Origin: Faecalibacter sp. LW9
GTDB lineage: Bacteria; Bacteroidota; Bacteroidia; Flavobacteriales; Weeksellaceae
Direction of reading: 5' to 3'
Assembly: GCF_034661295.1 (NCBI RefSeq)
Contig: NZ_CP141062.1
Span: 1,302,001 to 1,366,000, forward strand
Length of the DNA stretch: 64,000 bases
Shown: positions 26,158 to 36,641 of the stretch, piece by piece
How the letters are laid out: each line of letters opens with the position of its first letter
How positions within the stretch are numbered: the first letter of the stretch is position 1
Program-made: the position numbers and the translations under genes
Notes under the pieces: generated by a model
Told to the model about the DNA's origin: nothing
Database searches by the model: none
What the model saw: only the letters and a program-made list of their open reading frames with translations

Positions 26158-27471
26158 TTAATATCTATAATATTCTGGTTTGAAAGGTCCATCAACAGTT
26201 ACACCGATATAAGCGGCTTGTTCTTCTGATAACTTTTCTAATTCAACTCCTAATTTAGCTAAGTGTAATTCTGCAACTTTCTCATCTAAGTGCTTAGGTA
26301 AAGTGTAAACTTTATTTTCGTAAGCTTCAGAGTTAGTCCATAATTCGATTTGAGCTAACGTTTGGTTTGAGAATGAGTTCGACATAACGAAAGAAGGGTG
26401 CCCTGTAGCACATCCTAAGTTAACTAAACGACCTTCAGCTAAAATGATAATATCATTTCCGTTGATGTTGTATTTGTCAACTTGAGGTTTAATTTCCTCT
26501 TTAGTATCACCGTAATTAGCATTTAACCAAGCCATATCGATTTCGTTATCGAAGTGACCAATGTTACATACAATTACTTTGTCTTTCATTTTCTCGAAGT
26601 GCTCAGCACGTACGATACCAAAGTTACCAGTAGTTGTAATGATAATATCAGCGTTTGCAACTACTGTATCTAATCGTTTTACTTCATAACCTTCCATAGA
26701 AGCTTGTAAAGCACAGATTGGATCAATTTCAGTAACAGTAACGATTGCTCCAGCTCCACGGAAAGAAGCCGCAGTACCCTTACCAACATCACCGTAGCCA
26801 CAAACTACTACACGTTTACCAGCAATCATTAAATCTGTTGCACGCTTAATCGCATCAACAGCAGACTCACGACATCCGTACTTGTTGTCGAATTTCGACT
26901 TCGTAACAGAATCGTTTACGTTGATTGCAGGCATAGGTAAAGTACCTTTCTCCATTCTTTCATAAAGACGGTGAACACCTGTAGTTGTTTCTTCTGATAA
27001 TCCCTTGATCTCAGCTACTAATTCTGGGTAACGATCAATCACCATGTTCGTTAAATCTCCACCATCATCCAAAATCATGTTTAATGGTTTACGATCTTCT
27101 CCGAAAAATAATGTTTGTTCGATACACCAATCGAATTCCTCTTCGTTCATCCCTTTCCAAGCATACACAGGGATACCAGCAGCAGCAATTGCCGCAGCAG
27201 CATGATCCTGAGTAGAGAAGATGTTACACGACGACCATGTAACCTCAGCCCCTAAAGCAACTAACGTCTCGATTAATACCGCAGTTTGGATTGTCATATG
27301 CAGACAACCCGCAATGCGAGCACCTTTCAGAGGTTGAGCCGCCTTATACTCTTCACGGATAGCCATTAACCCAGGCATTTCAGCCTCAGCCAACGTAATT
27401 TCCTTTCTTCCCCACTCAGCTAAAGAAATATCTTTAACTTTGTATGGAATGTATTGCGTTTTTGTATCCAT
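26158..27471 (-). CDS. ahcY: Adenosylhomocysteinase (S-adenosylhomocysteine hydrolase)
   Basis: A 437-residue NAD-dependent enzyme that splits S-adenosylhomocysteine to homocysteine and adenosine in the methyl cycle. The NAD-binding region is [15 protein letters not shown] (about residue 218). Signature stretches are [23 protein letters not shown] and [12 protein letters not shown], which contain the substrate-binding residues, and the C-terminal [18 protein letters not shown] with KPEYYRY. The start is ATG at 27471 rather than the TTG just before. The mRNA would start near 27510 (box TAACTTTG at 27513-27520). Confidence 0.97.
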   Translation of the reverse strand: MDTKTQYIPYKVKDISLAEWGRKEITLAEAEMPGLMAIREEYKAAQPLKGARIAGCLHMTIQTAVLIETLVALGAEVTWSSCNIFSTQDHAAAAIAAAGIPVYAWKGMNEEEFDWCIEQTLFFGEDRKPLNMILDDGGDLTNMVIDRYPELVAEIKGLSEETTTGVHRLYERMEKGTLPMPAINVNDSVTKSKFDNKYGCRESAVDAIKRATDLMIAGKRVVVCGYGDVGKGTAASFRGAGAIVTVTEIDPICALQASMEGYEVKRLDTVVANADIIITTTGNFGIVRAEHFEKMKDKVIVCNIGHFDNEIDMAWLNANYGDTKEEIKPQVDKYNINGNDIIILAEGRLVNLGCATGHPSFVMSNSFSNQTLAQIELWTNSEAYENKVYTLPKHLDEKVAELHLAKLGVELEKLSEEQAAYIGVTVDGPFKPEYYRY

Positions 27472-27512
27472 CAATTGATATAATTAAACTATATTCCTAT
27501 ATTATAAGTAGA

Positions 27513-27520
27513 CAAAGTTA
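27513..27520 (-). promoter_or_regulatory. -7 box of ahcY
   Basis: TAACTTTG on the minus strand, 41 nt from the ahcY start. No good TTG at -33. Confidence 0.45.
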
Positions 27521-27543
27521 CAAACTAAATTACGATTTTAAAA

Positions 27544-28173
27544 ATGCCAATTATCGATAATATCAATAAGCATAACCTTGTAAAAATCATTACTTGGGAG
27601 GTGAATGAATCTAACGAAGACTTGCTTGAATTTCTAAAGCTTAATGATTATCGTATGGAAAAATATCAGAACTTAAGGCCTATGCAAGCTCGTGAATATT
27701 TGGGTTTACGTGCATGTCTTAAGGAGTTAGGGGTTGATTACGATGTAAATTACGATGAAAAAGGAAAACCTTATTTGCCTACTGATGCTCAAATTTCAAT
27801 TACGCATTCGTATGGAAAGGTTGCAGTAGGTATATCAGAATTTCCTATCGGAATTGATATCGAGCTTTCTCGTCCCCATAAAATCGCTAACATTAAAAAT
27901 AAATTTGTCCGTCTGGATGAACAAGAATGGTTACCTAAACAAGATGAAAATGAATATTTGCATATTATTTGGGGAATAAAGGAAGGACTATATAAATTAA
28001 ATGGTGGTAATCTATGGAATTTCTTAAATCATTACCGAGTTGAAGCGTTTGATTTAAAGCCAAATTCTCCAATACAATGCTGGATTTCCGACGATCATAA
28101 AAGTCAAAAATTTACCGCTTACTATAAAATGTTAGAAGGGCATTATTTGATTTGGGTACTTGATCATGAATAA
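27544..28173 (+). CDS. 4'-phosphopantetheinyl transferase superfamily protein
   Basis: A 209-residue Sfp-type protein that would move the phosphopantetheine arm of CoA onto a carrier-protein serine. The motifs are ISITHSYG, then GIDIELSRP (about residue 107) with the metal-binding Asp/Glu, and the WGIKEGLYKLNG (about 142) helix that contains the conserved KE...K triad. The sequence is shorter than Sfp, and the second metal-binding motif is standard. Its carrier-protein target cannot be seen here. It lies 29 bp ahead of the pnuC-like gene, so the two may be cotranscribed. Confidence 0.82.
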   Translation: MPIIDNINKHNLVKIITWEVNESNEDLLEFLKLNDYRMEKYQNLRPMQAREYLGLRACLKELGVDYDVNYDEKGKPYLPTDAQISITHSYGKVAVGISEFPIGIDIELSRPHKIANIKNKFVRLDEQEWLPKQDENEYLHIIWGIKEGLYKLNGGNLWNFLNHYRVEAFDLKPNSPIQCWISDDHKSQKFTAYYKMLEGHYLIWVLDHE

Positions 28174-28202
28174 TTTCGTTATTGCTAAAACCACTACAAT
28201 TC

Positions 28203-28868
28203 ATGAACGAATTTATTCAATACATTATATCTCCGTATAGAGAATATTCTACAACTCATATTTTATTGGAGATCATAGCCACAACATTTGGGATATTATC
28301 TGTTATCTTTTCAAAAAATCGAAACATTTGGGTATATCCAACCGGAATTATTTCAACTTTTTTATACATCTATCTTTTCTTTACTTGGGGGTTGTATGGA
28401 GAGACATTAATTAATCTCTATTATACTTCGATGTCAATCTATGGTTGGATGTTATGGAACAAAAAAACGGAACATGATAATATCCATGTGCAAGTGGAAT
28501 GGGCAACTAAAAAAGATTATTTCAAATCCATTGGACTTTTTTGGGCAACATTTATTTTCATTATAATTCTTTATCATTTTCGCCCCATCATCGATCGCGT
28601 AGTACCTTTAAGTGAAATAAAGTCATTAGGCTGGAATTATACCTTTATCGATTTTATAGATGCCTCCCTTACAGGAATATTTCTGATAGGTATGTGGTTC
28701 ATGGCTAAAAGAAAAGTCGATAGCTGGTATTTTTGGATTATTGGCGATCTGGTCATGGTTCCATTGCTACTGTACAAGGGATATGCAATTTCATCATTTC
28801 AATATTTGTTTCTGACTATTTTGGCTGTAATGGGGTGGATGGAATGGCGTAGAAGTGTTGTGAAATAA
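28203..28868 (+). CDS. pnuC: PnuC-like vitamin/nucleoside transporter
   Basis: A 221-residue membrane protein of the PnuC family, facilitators for nicotinamide riboside or, in related groups, thiamine or riboflavin. About seven hydrophobic segments are seen. The family motif WVYPTGIISTFLYIYLFFTWGLYGETLINLYYTSMSIYGWMLW (about residues 44-88) includes the W-x-x-W pair. The ATG at 28203 is preferred to the upstream TTG. The substrate cannot be fixed from sequence. Confidence 0.85.
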   Translation: MNEFIQYIISPYREYSTTHILLEIIATTFGILSVIFSKNRNIWVYPTGIISTFLYIYLFFTWGLYGETLINLYYTSMSIYGWMLWNKKTEHDNIHVQVEWATKKDYFKSIGLFWATFIFIIILYHFRPIIDRVVPLSEIKSLGWNYTFIDFIDASLTGIFLIGMWFMAKRKVDSWYFWIIGDLVMVPLLLYKGYAISSFQYLFLTILAVMGWMEWRRSVVK

Positions 28869-28901
28869 TTTTATTATCTTCGTTAAAAATCACTTACAAT
28901 T

Positions 28902-29597
28902 ATGATGTATCAAGACTATAAGCAAGTCGTAGCCCAAGCAACTTCTGCAGAAAGAGCTACATTTTACAAACATACTTATGGCCATGTTGCTGGAGGAGTA
29001 TTAGTATTTATTTTGTTAGAAGCCTTATTCTTACAATCAGAATTTCTGGTAACAACATTATTAAGTTTCACACAAGGCTATCTGTGGTTAGTATTAATCG
29101 GTGGATTTATGGGAATTTCTTGGATCGCACAAAAGATGGCGATGGATGAAGTTTCTAAACCAAAACAATATTTAGGTTATTTCTTATACATAGTGGGGCA
29201 AGCCCTATTATTTGTACCGATGATGTATATTGTTATTAATTACACAGGTACAATCGTGTTAAAACAAGCGGCAGCTGTAACGGTAGCATTATTTGTAGCC
29301 TTGTCGGTTATTGCATTTACATCTAAAGTAGACTTTTCATTTTTACGTGGAATAATTACCATCGGATTTATTTTGGCTATTGGTGCAATTATTGCGGGAA
29401 TGTTATTTGGGTTTTCGTTAGGACTATGGTTTTCGGTAGCCATGTGTGCATTAGCAGCAGGGTCTATCTTGTATGAGACTCAGCAGATCCAATACCAATA
29501 CTCAACGAATCAATATGTGGCAGCTGCATTAGGATTATTTTCATCATTGATGTTATTATTTTGGTATGTGCTACGTATATTTATGAGCAGAGATTAA
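28902..29597 (+). CDS. Bax inhibitor-1/YccA-family membrane protein
   Basis: A 231-residue integral membrane protein with seven hydrophobic segments, of the BI-1 (TMBIM/YccA) family, some of which are pH-sensitive calcium leak channels or bind the protease FtsH. Family-like stretches are HVAGGVLVFILLEALF and the C-terminal LYETQQIQYQYSTNQYVAAALGLFSSLMLLFWYVLRIF, which has the conserved acid near the last segments. The second of two in-frame ATGs could also start. It is 33 bp after pnuC. Confidence 0.88.
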   Translation: MMYQDYKQVVAQATSAERATFYKHTYGHVAGGVLVFILLEALFLQSEFLVTTLLSFTQGYLWLVLIGGFMGISWIAQKMAMDEVSKPKQYLGYFLYIVGQALLFVPMMYIVINYTGTIVLKQAAAVTVALFVALSVIAFTSKVDFSFLRGIITIGFILAIGAIIAGMLFGFSLGLWFSVAMCALAAGSILYETQQIQYQYSTNQYVAAALGLFSSLMLLFWYVLRIFMSRD

Positions 29598-29621
29598 TAA
29601 ATTGATAAATTTTAAAGATAT

Positions 29622-29649
29622 AAACCGTAGCTCTCGTTACGGTTTTTTT
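29622..29649 (+). terminator. Intrinsic terminator
   Basis: An 8-bp stem (AAACCGTA with TACGGTTT) followed by T, after the BI-1 gene. The next gene begins just past it. Confidence 0.8.
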
Positions 29650-29655
29650 AATTGA

Positions 29656-30381
29656 ATGAAACAGATGACAGATAAAGAAAGAGAAGACGACAGAATACAA
29701 TCGCCCTTTCGCCCAAAAGATTGGAATGAAATTAGAATAAATGATTCATGGGCTTTGTTTAAAATCATGAATGAATTTGTTATGGGGTACGAAGCGATGG
29801 CCAAAATTGGACCTTGTGTTTCTATTTTTGGTTCAGCACGTACACCAGCAGATCATCCTCATTATAAAATGGCAGAAGAAGTCGCTTATCAATTAACTAA
29901 AATTGGTTTTGGCGTGATAACAGGAGGTGGTCCGGCTATAATGGAAGCTGCAAATAAAGGTGCGCAAAGAGGAGGAGGAAGTTCGGTAGGGCTTGGAATT
30001 CGTTTACCTTTTGAAACAAAATTGAATGATTACATCGATCGCGAATATGAAATCAATTTTGATTATTTCTTCGCGCGAAAAGTAATGTTTGTAAAATATT
30101 CACAAGGATTCATTGTAATGCCTGGAGGCTTCGGAACGCTTGACGAATTATTTGAAGCTTTAACTTTAGTTCAAACCAAAAAAACAGGAAGATTTCCAAT
30201 CGTTCTTGTAGGGAAAGATTATTGGTCAGGATTATTTGATTGGATCAAAAATAGAATGTTTGATGAAGGTTATATTTCTGAAGAAGATTTTGAATTATAC
30301 CGATTAGTCGATACCCCTGAAGAAGCCGTAGGACATATCAAGTCATTTTATGAAAAACACAACATTAAATTGAATTTTTAA
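29656..30381 (+). CDS. LOG-family nucleotide phosphoribohydrolase (TIGR00730)
   Basis: A 241-residue Rossmann-fold protein of the LOG/lysine-decarboxylase-like group. It would cut nucleoside 5'-monophosphates into base and ribose 5-phosphate. VSIFGSARTPADHP, GVITGGGPAIMEAANKGAQ, and the catalytic MPGGFGTLDELFEAL (PGGxGTxxE, about residue 152) are all present. Plants use relatives to activate cytokinins; in bacteria the substrate is usually AMP. A terminator follows. Confidence 0.9.
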   Translation: MKQMTDKEREDDRIQSPFRPKDWNEIRINDSWALFKIMNEFVMGYEAMAKIGPCVSIFGSARTPADHPHYKMAEEVAYQLTKIGFGVITGGGPAIMEAANKGAQRGGGSSVGLGIRLPFETKLNDYIDREYEINFDYFFARKVMFVKYSQGFIVMPGGFGTLDELFEALTLVQTKKTGRFPIVLVGKDYWSGLFDWIKNRMFDEGYISEEDFELYRLVDTPEEAVGHIKSFYEKHNIKLNF

Positions 30382-30387
30382 ACCATT

Positions 30388-30419
30388 AAAAAACTCCGAT
30401 CAATTGACCGGAGTTTTTT
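30388..30419 (+). terminator. Intrinsic terminator
   Basis: A stem of six A plus CTCCG with CGGAG plus six T ends the LOG-family transcript. Confidence 0.85.
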
Positions 30420-30843
30420 GTAACATTAGTTTATAAAAGTTTTAGTGTTAAATGGAGAAATCCTTGGCAGTAACTTCTCTGAAGTAAAAATAGGAAATAT
30501 TTATTTAAAATGAATCTATTTTAAATAAAAAACTAAAAAAAGATGCTTTTTGTACTATAATGAACATTTTAGAGCAGAAAGTCCAACATGAGATATTTGA
30601 ATTCTGGTAGAATAAATAGTGGATAGAAGTGAGAATCACAATAGCTTAATAGATGTATTGATGTAATTGAATTTTACCTTTGACTTAAGGACTCTTTAAT
30701 TGAATGAACGATATTCTTAAAGGTTGAAATATTATTTGCGTTTGTATAGGGTTTTTCAGGTATCTATTAGCGTAATTCTTGTATTAAAAGTTGAATATGG
30801 GAGTTTTGATTTAAAATTTAATATTAAATATTAAATGTAAAAT
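30420..30843. other. Non-coding gap, AT-rich
   Basis: About 420 bp with no supported gene. I see one AT-only inverted repeat, TTTATTTAAAAT with its complement (30500-30529, 6-nt loop), and an isolated TACCTTTG box at 30675-30682 with no coding frame behind it. Nothing else stands out. Confidence 0.7.
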
Positions 30844-30880
30844 AAAAAGCCATTCCAAATAATTATTGGAATGGCTTTTT
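30844..30880 (-). terminator. Terminator of the sus operon
   Basis: A 15-bp perfect stem with five A/T on either side (AAAAAGCCATTCCAA and complement), downstream of the susE stop on the minus strand. Confidence 0.9.
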
Positions 30881-30907
30881 ATTATGTATGTTGAATAGAA
30901 GAAATTT

Positions 30908-31981
30908 CTATTGCGCTGGAATAATTGAATACGCTAAATTTTGTAAATCCAAAACGATATTATATGTACCAGCTGTAACTTGGATATTATCTCCTCCAGG
31001 AGCTAAAGTTCCATTAGAACCTCCAAAATTGATATCCCAAGCATTATTTACACGGAATTTAATCATTCCGTCTGTAAATGTGACGTTATTGGCGATCCAT
31101 ACATCATTTGCTGAATCATAAGTTAACAATTGTGCATCTGGACCATCCCAACTATTTGGAGTAGCATCACCTGTAATTCCAAATTCGTATTTCTCTGCTG
31201 AGAAAGTCATTTCATTCAGGTTAATTTTAATATGGTAATGTCCAGCTTGTGGAACAGTAATGTTACTTCCTCCAGCTACTAATGTTCCTTCAAAACTTGA
31301 TGCGGTTGTCGACATGATGTTTCCTCCAAAATCTTCAACCCATTCATTGTTTTTACGAATTTTAAATTCAATTCCTCCGGTTGCATCTGGAGCTAAATAA
31401 GCATATGTCTCTAAAACTCCTGCAGTAGAAGTTTTCCAAAATTTAACATCTGGACCATTCCATCCATTTGGTGTAGCGCTTCCTACTAATCCCCATGGAG
31501 TTTCTCTGCTTGTAGAGTAAGGAGTTAAAGTAATTGTTTTTGGTTCAGAATATAATTTATTCGCACCTCCATAAGTTCCTAGGAAAGCTGCAATACGATA
31601 TTTGATTGTAGCTTCTTCATTTTCAGCTAATCCTAATTTTTCAACCACAAATGCATTTAGTTCGGCACCTGTGATATCAAAAGTGGTTTCAGTTGTTGAC
31701 GTTAGAACTGTAGCTTCATCAAATTGACCTTCTGCTGTAGTAACTTCAATATCATATTTAATAGGAGAAGCAACGCCAAAGCTAGCATCAGTCCAATCGA
31801 ATGTAAAGGTAACAGCGTTTTGTGTATCTTCAGATAATTCAGCTGTAGTAGCTGTTGTTGTAATTGTTGGATTAACGAAATCATTAGGATTTAATTGGAT
31901 ATCGTCATTGTCCTCATTACAGCTGCTTAGGGAAATAATCCCTAAACATGCTGCTGTGATATATTTAAAAAATGTTTTCAT
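30908..31981 (-). CDS. susE: SusE/SusF-like outer-membrane starch-binding lipoprotein
   Basis: A 357-residue lipoprotein with a lipobox at Cys21 (SLSSCNEDND). The acidic residues right after Cys resemble the Bacteroidota surface-export signal, so it probably faces outward. An N-terminal SusE-type domain (about residues 35-160) is followed by two repeats beginning GSATPNGWNGPD (about 170) and GDATPNSWDGPD (about 267), the starch-binding modules of the SusE/SusF family. It would hold maltodextrins at the cell surface for SusC/D. It starts one base after the susD stop. Confidence 0.9.
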   Translation of the reverse strand: MKTFFKYITAACLGIISLSSCNEDNDDIQLNPNDFVNPTITTTATTAELSEDTQNAVTFTFDWTDASFGVASPIKYDIEVTTAEGQFDEATVLTSTTETTFDITGAELNAFVVEKLGLAENEEATIKYRIAAFLGTYGGANKLYSEPKTITLTPYSTSRETPWGLVGSATPNGWNGPDVKFWKTSTAGVLETYAYLAPDATGGIEFKIRKNNEWVEDFGGNIMSTTASSFEGTLVAGGSNITVPQAGHYHIKINLNEMTFSAEKYEFGITGDATPNSWDGPDAQLLTYDSANDVWIANNVTFTDGMIKFRVNNAWDINFGGSNGTLAPGGDNIQVTAGTYNIVLDLQNLAYSIIPAQ

Positions 31982-31982
31982 T

Positions 31983-33602
31983 TTAGTAACCAGGATTTTG
32001 AGTTAAATTTGGATTAATCGCAATAATGTTTACTGGAATAGGGAATAATTTACGAATATCAGAAACTGTTGTTCCTCCAGGTACATCCCCTTTGAATGGT
32101 CAGTTGTATCCTGATACAAATTTGTTGAAACGAATTAAATCCGTACGACGTGTACCTTCCCAGTACAATTCTCTTGCACGTTCATCTAAAATAAAATCTA
32201 ATGATAACTCAGCATTGGTAATATTACCTGATGTGTTTCCATAAGCCCGTGTTCTTAAAGCATTAATGTAATTTAATGCCGTAGAACGATCACCACCAGC
32301 ACCACCACGTAAAACTGCTTCGGCATAGTTTAGATAAATTTCAGCCAAACGAATCATAGGAACATCTGTGTCAACAAATTCTCCAGTGGCATCGTTACCA
32401 TTTGTACCATCTGATTTTTTGTTAGAGAATTTCATCACAGCATACCCATCACTGAATTGAGAGACATTATTGATTTCATACGATTGTCCATCTGTGTAGA
32501 ACATCGCACGCTTGTCCGCCCAAGCAATTGGGTATCCATCAGCATCTGTTTGTGAAGCTTGGAATTTTTCTACTAAAGCTTTTGTAGAGCGAGGTCCGCC
32601 CCAGTTTCCATTAACTCCAAAATCTGCAATCTGCATTGTTCCTCCAATAGCTCCTTTCACTAAGAATGTTGATCCACCGTATGTTTTAGAATTATTTCCA
32701 TCAAAGTTAAATGCAAAAATGAATTCGTTTTGAGCACCATTACGATCGTTATCCGCTAAGAACAACTCGTCATAAGCTGTACCGTTTCCATTGATATCCG
32801 TTGTATGTAATGTGTAACCTGATTGAATTGCTAAATTCGAATACGTAATTGATTCCGTATATTTTGCTTGGTTAATCCAAGTTTCTGCATTTAAATACAA
32901 GCGTGATAATAATCCATAAGCTGCCGCTTTGTCTACACGACCATATTCTACAGTGCGAGGTTCTCCTAAAATATTTTGTATATCTAATAATTCAGATTCT
33001 ACAAAAGCAAATATTTCTTCACGATTACTTTGTGTTGGTAAATCTGGTGTAATTTCAGTAACCAAAGGGACATTCGCGTATAAATCCATTAAGTTATAAT
33101 ACGCGTAAGCGCGGATAAAACGTGCTTCTGCAATATATTGTTTTACTTCTGGATTAGATGCAGCTAATGCCTCTGCATTTTTGATGTAAGAATTGGCAAA
33201 AGAGACAGTAGTTGCTAAACGGAAGTACATTCCTTCGATGAAACTGTTGTTCGATCCCCAGCTCATAGCATGCATATTTGGTAAACCTGGATCTCCCCAA
33301 CCAATAATTGCTTCATCTGTAGTAATAACATTTAACGTGAATAATGATCGTGTGAACTGAGATGCTCCTTCGTCTACTCCTTGAATATCAGGCTCACCAG
33401 CTGGTCCTTTCGTTCCTGTGATTGCTAATGAAGCATATACTTTTGCTAAAGCAAACTTCGCTTGTGTAGCATCTGCAAACACGTTGTTTTCTGTGAATAC
33501 ATCAGGATCATTAGGTAATAAATCTAAATCATCGTGACATGATGAAATTGAAAATGCTAATACAGCTGCTAATAAATATCTTGTTAATTTAATTTTTTTC
33601 AT
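31983..33602 (-). pseudogene. susD: SusD-like starch-binding lipoprotein, in-frame stop near the end
   Basis: A SusD-family surface lipoprotein that binds maltooligosaccharides over the SusC channel. The lipobox is at Cys22 (SISSCHDDLD, acidic surface-export signal). Family segments include IAEARFIRAYAYYNLMDLYANVPLV and RSTALNYINALRTRAYG, which belong to its TPR scaffold, and the RARELYWEGTRRTDLIRF stretch. Codon 501 is TGA (32102-32100) where the family has a Trp-like residue (SGYN-[W]-PFKGDVPGG). Reading continues for 38 residues in the same frame (…TTVSDIRKLFPIP … NLTQNPGY) to a TAA one base ahead of susE. If real, it removes the end of the fold. Confidence 0.88.
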
Positions 33603-33613
33603 GACTGGTTTGA

Positions 33614-36535
33614 TTAGAATTTAACATTTAAACCAAATACAAATGTTCTAGGACGTGGATAGAAGTTATTATCGATACCTCTATAAATTTCAGGATCAAT
33701 TCCATCGTATTTTGTAAATACAGCAACATTCTGTACAGCACCATATAAACGAACATTCATTCCTTTGATCGGTTCATTTAAGTTATATCCTAACGTAATG
33801 TTATCAATACGTAAGAATGAAGCATCTTGGATATAATGATCACTTAAAAGGTTAGTTTCTGTAATGTTTACAAACCCTGTATTGTAGTAATCACGATGTA
33901 CATTTGATAAGTAATTTTGCCCATTTCCTGTAGCTTTACGGCTATATCCTTTAGCAGATGCTACGTTATTATAAGCGTAGTTTCCAATGTTTGCTCGAGC
34001 AGCTGCAGATAAATCCCAATTTTTGTAACGGAAATAAGTATTGAATCCCATAGTTACATCAGCAAATGGATCTTTGTATATGTAACGGTCGTTATCATTA
34101 ATAACTCCATCGCCATTTAAATCTTCGTAAGCTCCTTCAATTGCCTTACCATTCGCATCATAGATTTGTTTGTAGACGAAGAAACTGAATGGGTCGTTTC
34201 CTTCACGGTGAATCTGAATTTTATTTCCAGTTCCTCCATCAATATCACCTACGCGATTGTCAGTAGATAAATTGGTAATTTTATTATCATTTAATGCGAT
34301 ATTATATCCAATTTTGAAATCAAAATCTTGTGATTTAATAATATCAGCATTAATGCTAAATTCCACCCCTTTATTTTCCATATCACCAATGTTTTTATCG
34401 ATCATATTTCCAAAGTTTGTAAATGGATCAACGTAAACATTTGCGATCAAATCTTTAGTTTTCTTTTGGTAAACATCAATCGAACCGTAGATTCTGTTTT
34501 TAAATAAAGAGTAGTCTAAACCAATATTTAATGTTTCGGCAATTTCCCATTTTAATCCTTTACTTAATGGTGCAGGACGATAAGTTTGGTAGAATTCGCT
34601 TCCAAATTGATAAAATGCAGTAGATTGAGAAATGTCGTAACGTGTCATGTATTTAAACGTTCCTAAACCATTTACATTCCCCACTTGTCCGAAACCAGCT
34701 CTTAATTTTAAGTCATTTACAAATGAAGAACCTTTCAAGAATTCTTCGTTTGAAATATTCCACGCTACGGCAACTGAAGGGAAATATCCCCATTTTTCAC
34801 CTTCGTCAAATTTTGAAGAAGCATCAGCACGTAGAGTACCTGTTACGATATATTTGTTATCGTAGTTGTAGTTAAAACGTCCGTAATATGATAGTAAAGT
34901 ATGGTGATCACGATCGATGAATTGATATAAAGGATTTCCTTGTTCAAATAATTCACTATCGTAAGTGTATTTATATTCGTTGAAGTATTGATAACCGTAA
35001 CCAGCAACAACACTTAAATTATGTAAACCAAAATCTTTATTGAAAGTTAAATAAGCGTCTAATAACTTATTGTAGTTTTGGTTATCGTATTTATAATATG
35101 AACCATTCCATGTTTGGGATATACTCGGAAGATTCTCTGATACAATAGCTCGACCATTAGCATTAGAAATATCATATCCTACATTAACTGTTGCTGTTAC
35201 AGATGGTAAGAAATGTAATTTATAATCCATTTTTGCATTTCCTACAAAACGTCTAACTTCAGAAGTATCATCCTTTTCGTTTAATAATGCGACAGGATTA
35301 GTAGGAGCTAAATCACGTTTATATATACCATTCATCCATGTGTGATATCCTCCAAAATAAGGAGCTCCAGAATATACTGGTTGTGTAGGATCATACTCTA
35401 ATGAGGCACCAATAGCATCACGGTTAGCAAAAGTATTTTCGATATACGATCCACGCGCATTGAATTCAAATCTTAAATGATCGTCGAAGAATGATGGTGC
35501 TAAGGACATCGAAGCTGTAGTTCGGTTGATGTTATCACCTTTTAAGATACCGTCTTGGTCAGTATTCGATAACGAGAAACGAGATGGCATTTTTCCTCCA
35601 ATATTTCCCATCGCACTAAAACTGTGGTCAAATCCAGCTGCTGTTTTATAGATTTCTTTTTGCCAATTGGTATTTGCTGTACCCATTTGTGCAATTTCAG
35701 CCGGAGTACCAACTTGTTGTACCAATTGACGGAAATCATTCGCATCCATCATATCCACTAACTTTGTTGGTTGATATATCGATGTAGTAGAATTATATCC
35801 AAACGTAAATTTTCGTCCTTTTCCTTTTTTAGTTGTAATCATTACAACCCCATTGGCAGCACGAGAACCGTAAATAGCTGTGGCAGATGCATCTTTTAAG
35901 ATGGTCATTGTTTCAATATCATTTGGATTAATGAAATCTAATGGATTTCGTGATCCTCCAATATTATTTTCTGCTAATGGTACGCCATCTACAACATATA
36001 ATGGTTGAGAATTTAATGATAATGAGCTGTTTCCACGAATAATAATGTTTTGTCCATCACCAGGAGCACCACCTGCTGATGTAACAACTACACCAGAAAT
36101 TTTACCCGTTACTAACTCTTGTGCAGAAGTAATCGATCCTTTATTAAAATCTTTTTCACCAATCTGATTTACAGCACCTGTTACATCTTCTTTCTTTGCT
36201 GTTCCATAACCAATAACCACCACTTCTTCTAAAGCTGTGTCTATAGTTTTTGATAATTGAAATTGAAGTTGATCTTGGCCTGTATAAGTATATTCTTGAT
36301 CATCATAACCAAAGGAACTAATTACGATGATATCGCCGTTTTCTGCTTCCAACGAAAAGTTTCCTTTTTCGTCAACCACAACTGTTTTTCCAGAAGTTAT
36401 ATTCGTAACTTCAGCACCTGATAAAACGGTATTCGTTGATTGGTCTGCAACAGAACCTTTTACAACATTTTGAGCCATTAATAGAGCAGGGCATGAAAAA
36501 ACTAAAGCGATTAGAGATTGCTTTAAAACTCTCAT
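33614..36535 (-). CDS. susC: SusC-like TonB-dependent outer-membrane receptor
   Basis: A 973-residue receptor that imports maltodextrins with TonB energy. A signal peptide ends near LLMAQNVV. A carboxypeptidase-like N-terminal domain (about residues 25-105, VKGSVADQSTNTVLSGAEV) precedes the TonB-box-like EEVVVIGYGTAKKEDVTGAV (about 108) and the plug (VRG equivalent IIIRGNSSLSLNSQPLYVVDGVPL). The barrel ends in RPRTFVFGLNVKF. It is the first gene of the minus-strand operon, 11 bp ahead of susD, and divergent from the LacI-type regulator. Confidence 0.94.
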   Translation of the reverse strand: MRVLKQSLIALVFSCPALLMAQNVVKGSVADQSTNTVLSGAEVTNITSGKTVVVDEKGNFSLEAENGDIIVISSFGYDDQEYTYTGQDQLQFQLSKTIDTALEEVVVIGYGTAKKEDVTGAVNQIGEKDFNKGSITSAQELVTGKISGVVVTSAGGAPGDGQNIIIRGNSSLSLNSQPLYVVDGVPLAENNIGGSRNPLDFINPNDIETMTILKDASATAIYGSRAANGVVMITTKKGKGRKFTFGYNSTTSIYQPTKLVDMMDANDFRQLVQQVGTPAEIAQMGTANTNWQKEIYKTAAGFDHSFSAMGNIGGKMPSRFSLSNTDQDGILKGDNINRTTASMSLAPSFFDDHLRFEFNARGSYIENTFANRDAIGASLEYDPTQPVYSGAPYFGGYHTWMNGIYKRDLAPTNPVALLNEKDDTSEVRRFVGNAKMDYKLHFLPSVTATVNVGYDISNANGRAIVSENLPSISQTWNGSYYKYDNQNYNKLLDAYLTFNKDFGLHNLSVVAGYGYQYFNEYKYTYDSELFEQGNPLYQFIDRDHHTLLSYYGRFNYNYDNKYIVTGTLRADASSKFDEGEKWGYFPSVAVAWNISNEEFLKGSSFVNDLKLRAGFGQVGNVNGLGTFKYMTRYDISQSTAFYQFGSEFYQTYRPAPLSKGLKWEIAETLNIGLDYSLFKNRIYGSIDVYQKKTKDLIANVYVDPFTNFGNMIDKNIGDMENKGVEFSINADIIKSQDFDFKIGYNIALNDNKITNLSTDNRVGDIDGGTGNKIQIHREGNDPFSFFVYKQIYDANGKAIEGAYEDLNGDGVINDNDRYIYKDPFADVTMGFNTYFRYKNWDLSAAARANIGNYAYNNVASAKGYSRKATGNGQNYLSNVHRDYYNTGFVNITETNLLSDHYIQDASFLRIDNITLGYNLNEPIKGMNVRLYGAVQNVAVFTKYDGIDPEIYRGIDNNFYPRPRTFVFGLNVKF

Positions 36536-36641
36536 ATGTTATTTGTTTTGTTTGTATAATATTTTAATTATATTTTTACTTCTCAATCACGAAATTAGTT
36601 ATTTAAATCATTAAATGTGTATCAGTTACACTAATAAACAT

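Noticed and set aside
30420-30843. Hidden small gene or RNA in the gap before susE
   Set aside because: Only short frames and an isolated promoter box are seen; no conserved motif or fold can be claimed.
32090-32110. Selenocysteine or Trp recoding of the susD TGA
   Set aside because: No other TGA is used as sense in the window, and no SECIS-like hairpin is evident; a point change or read error suffices.
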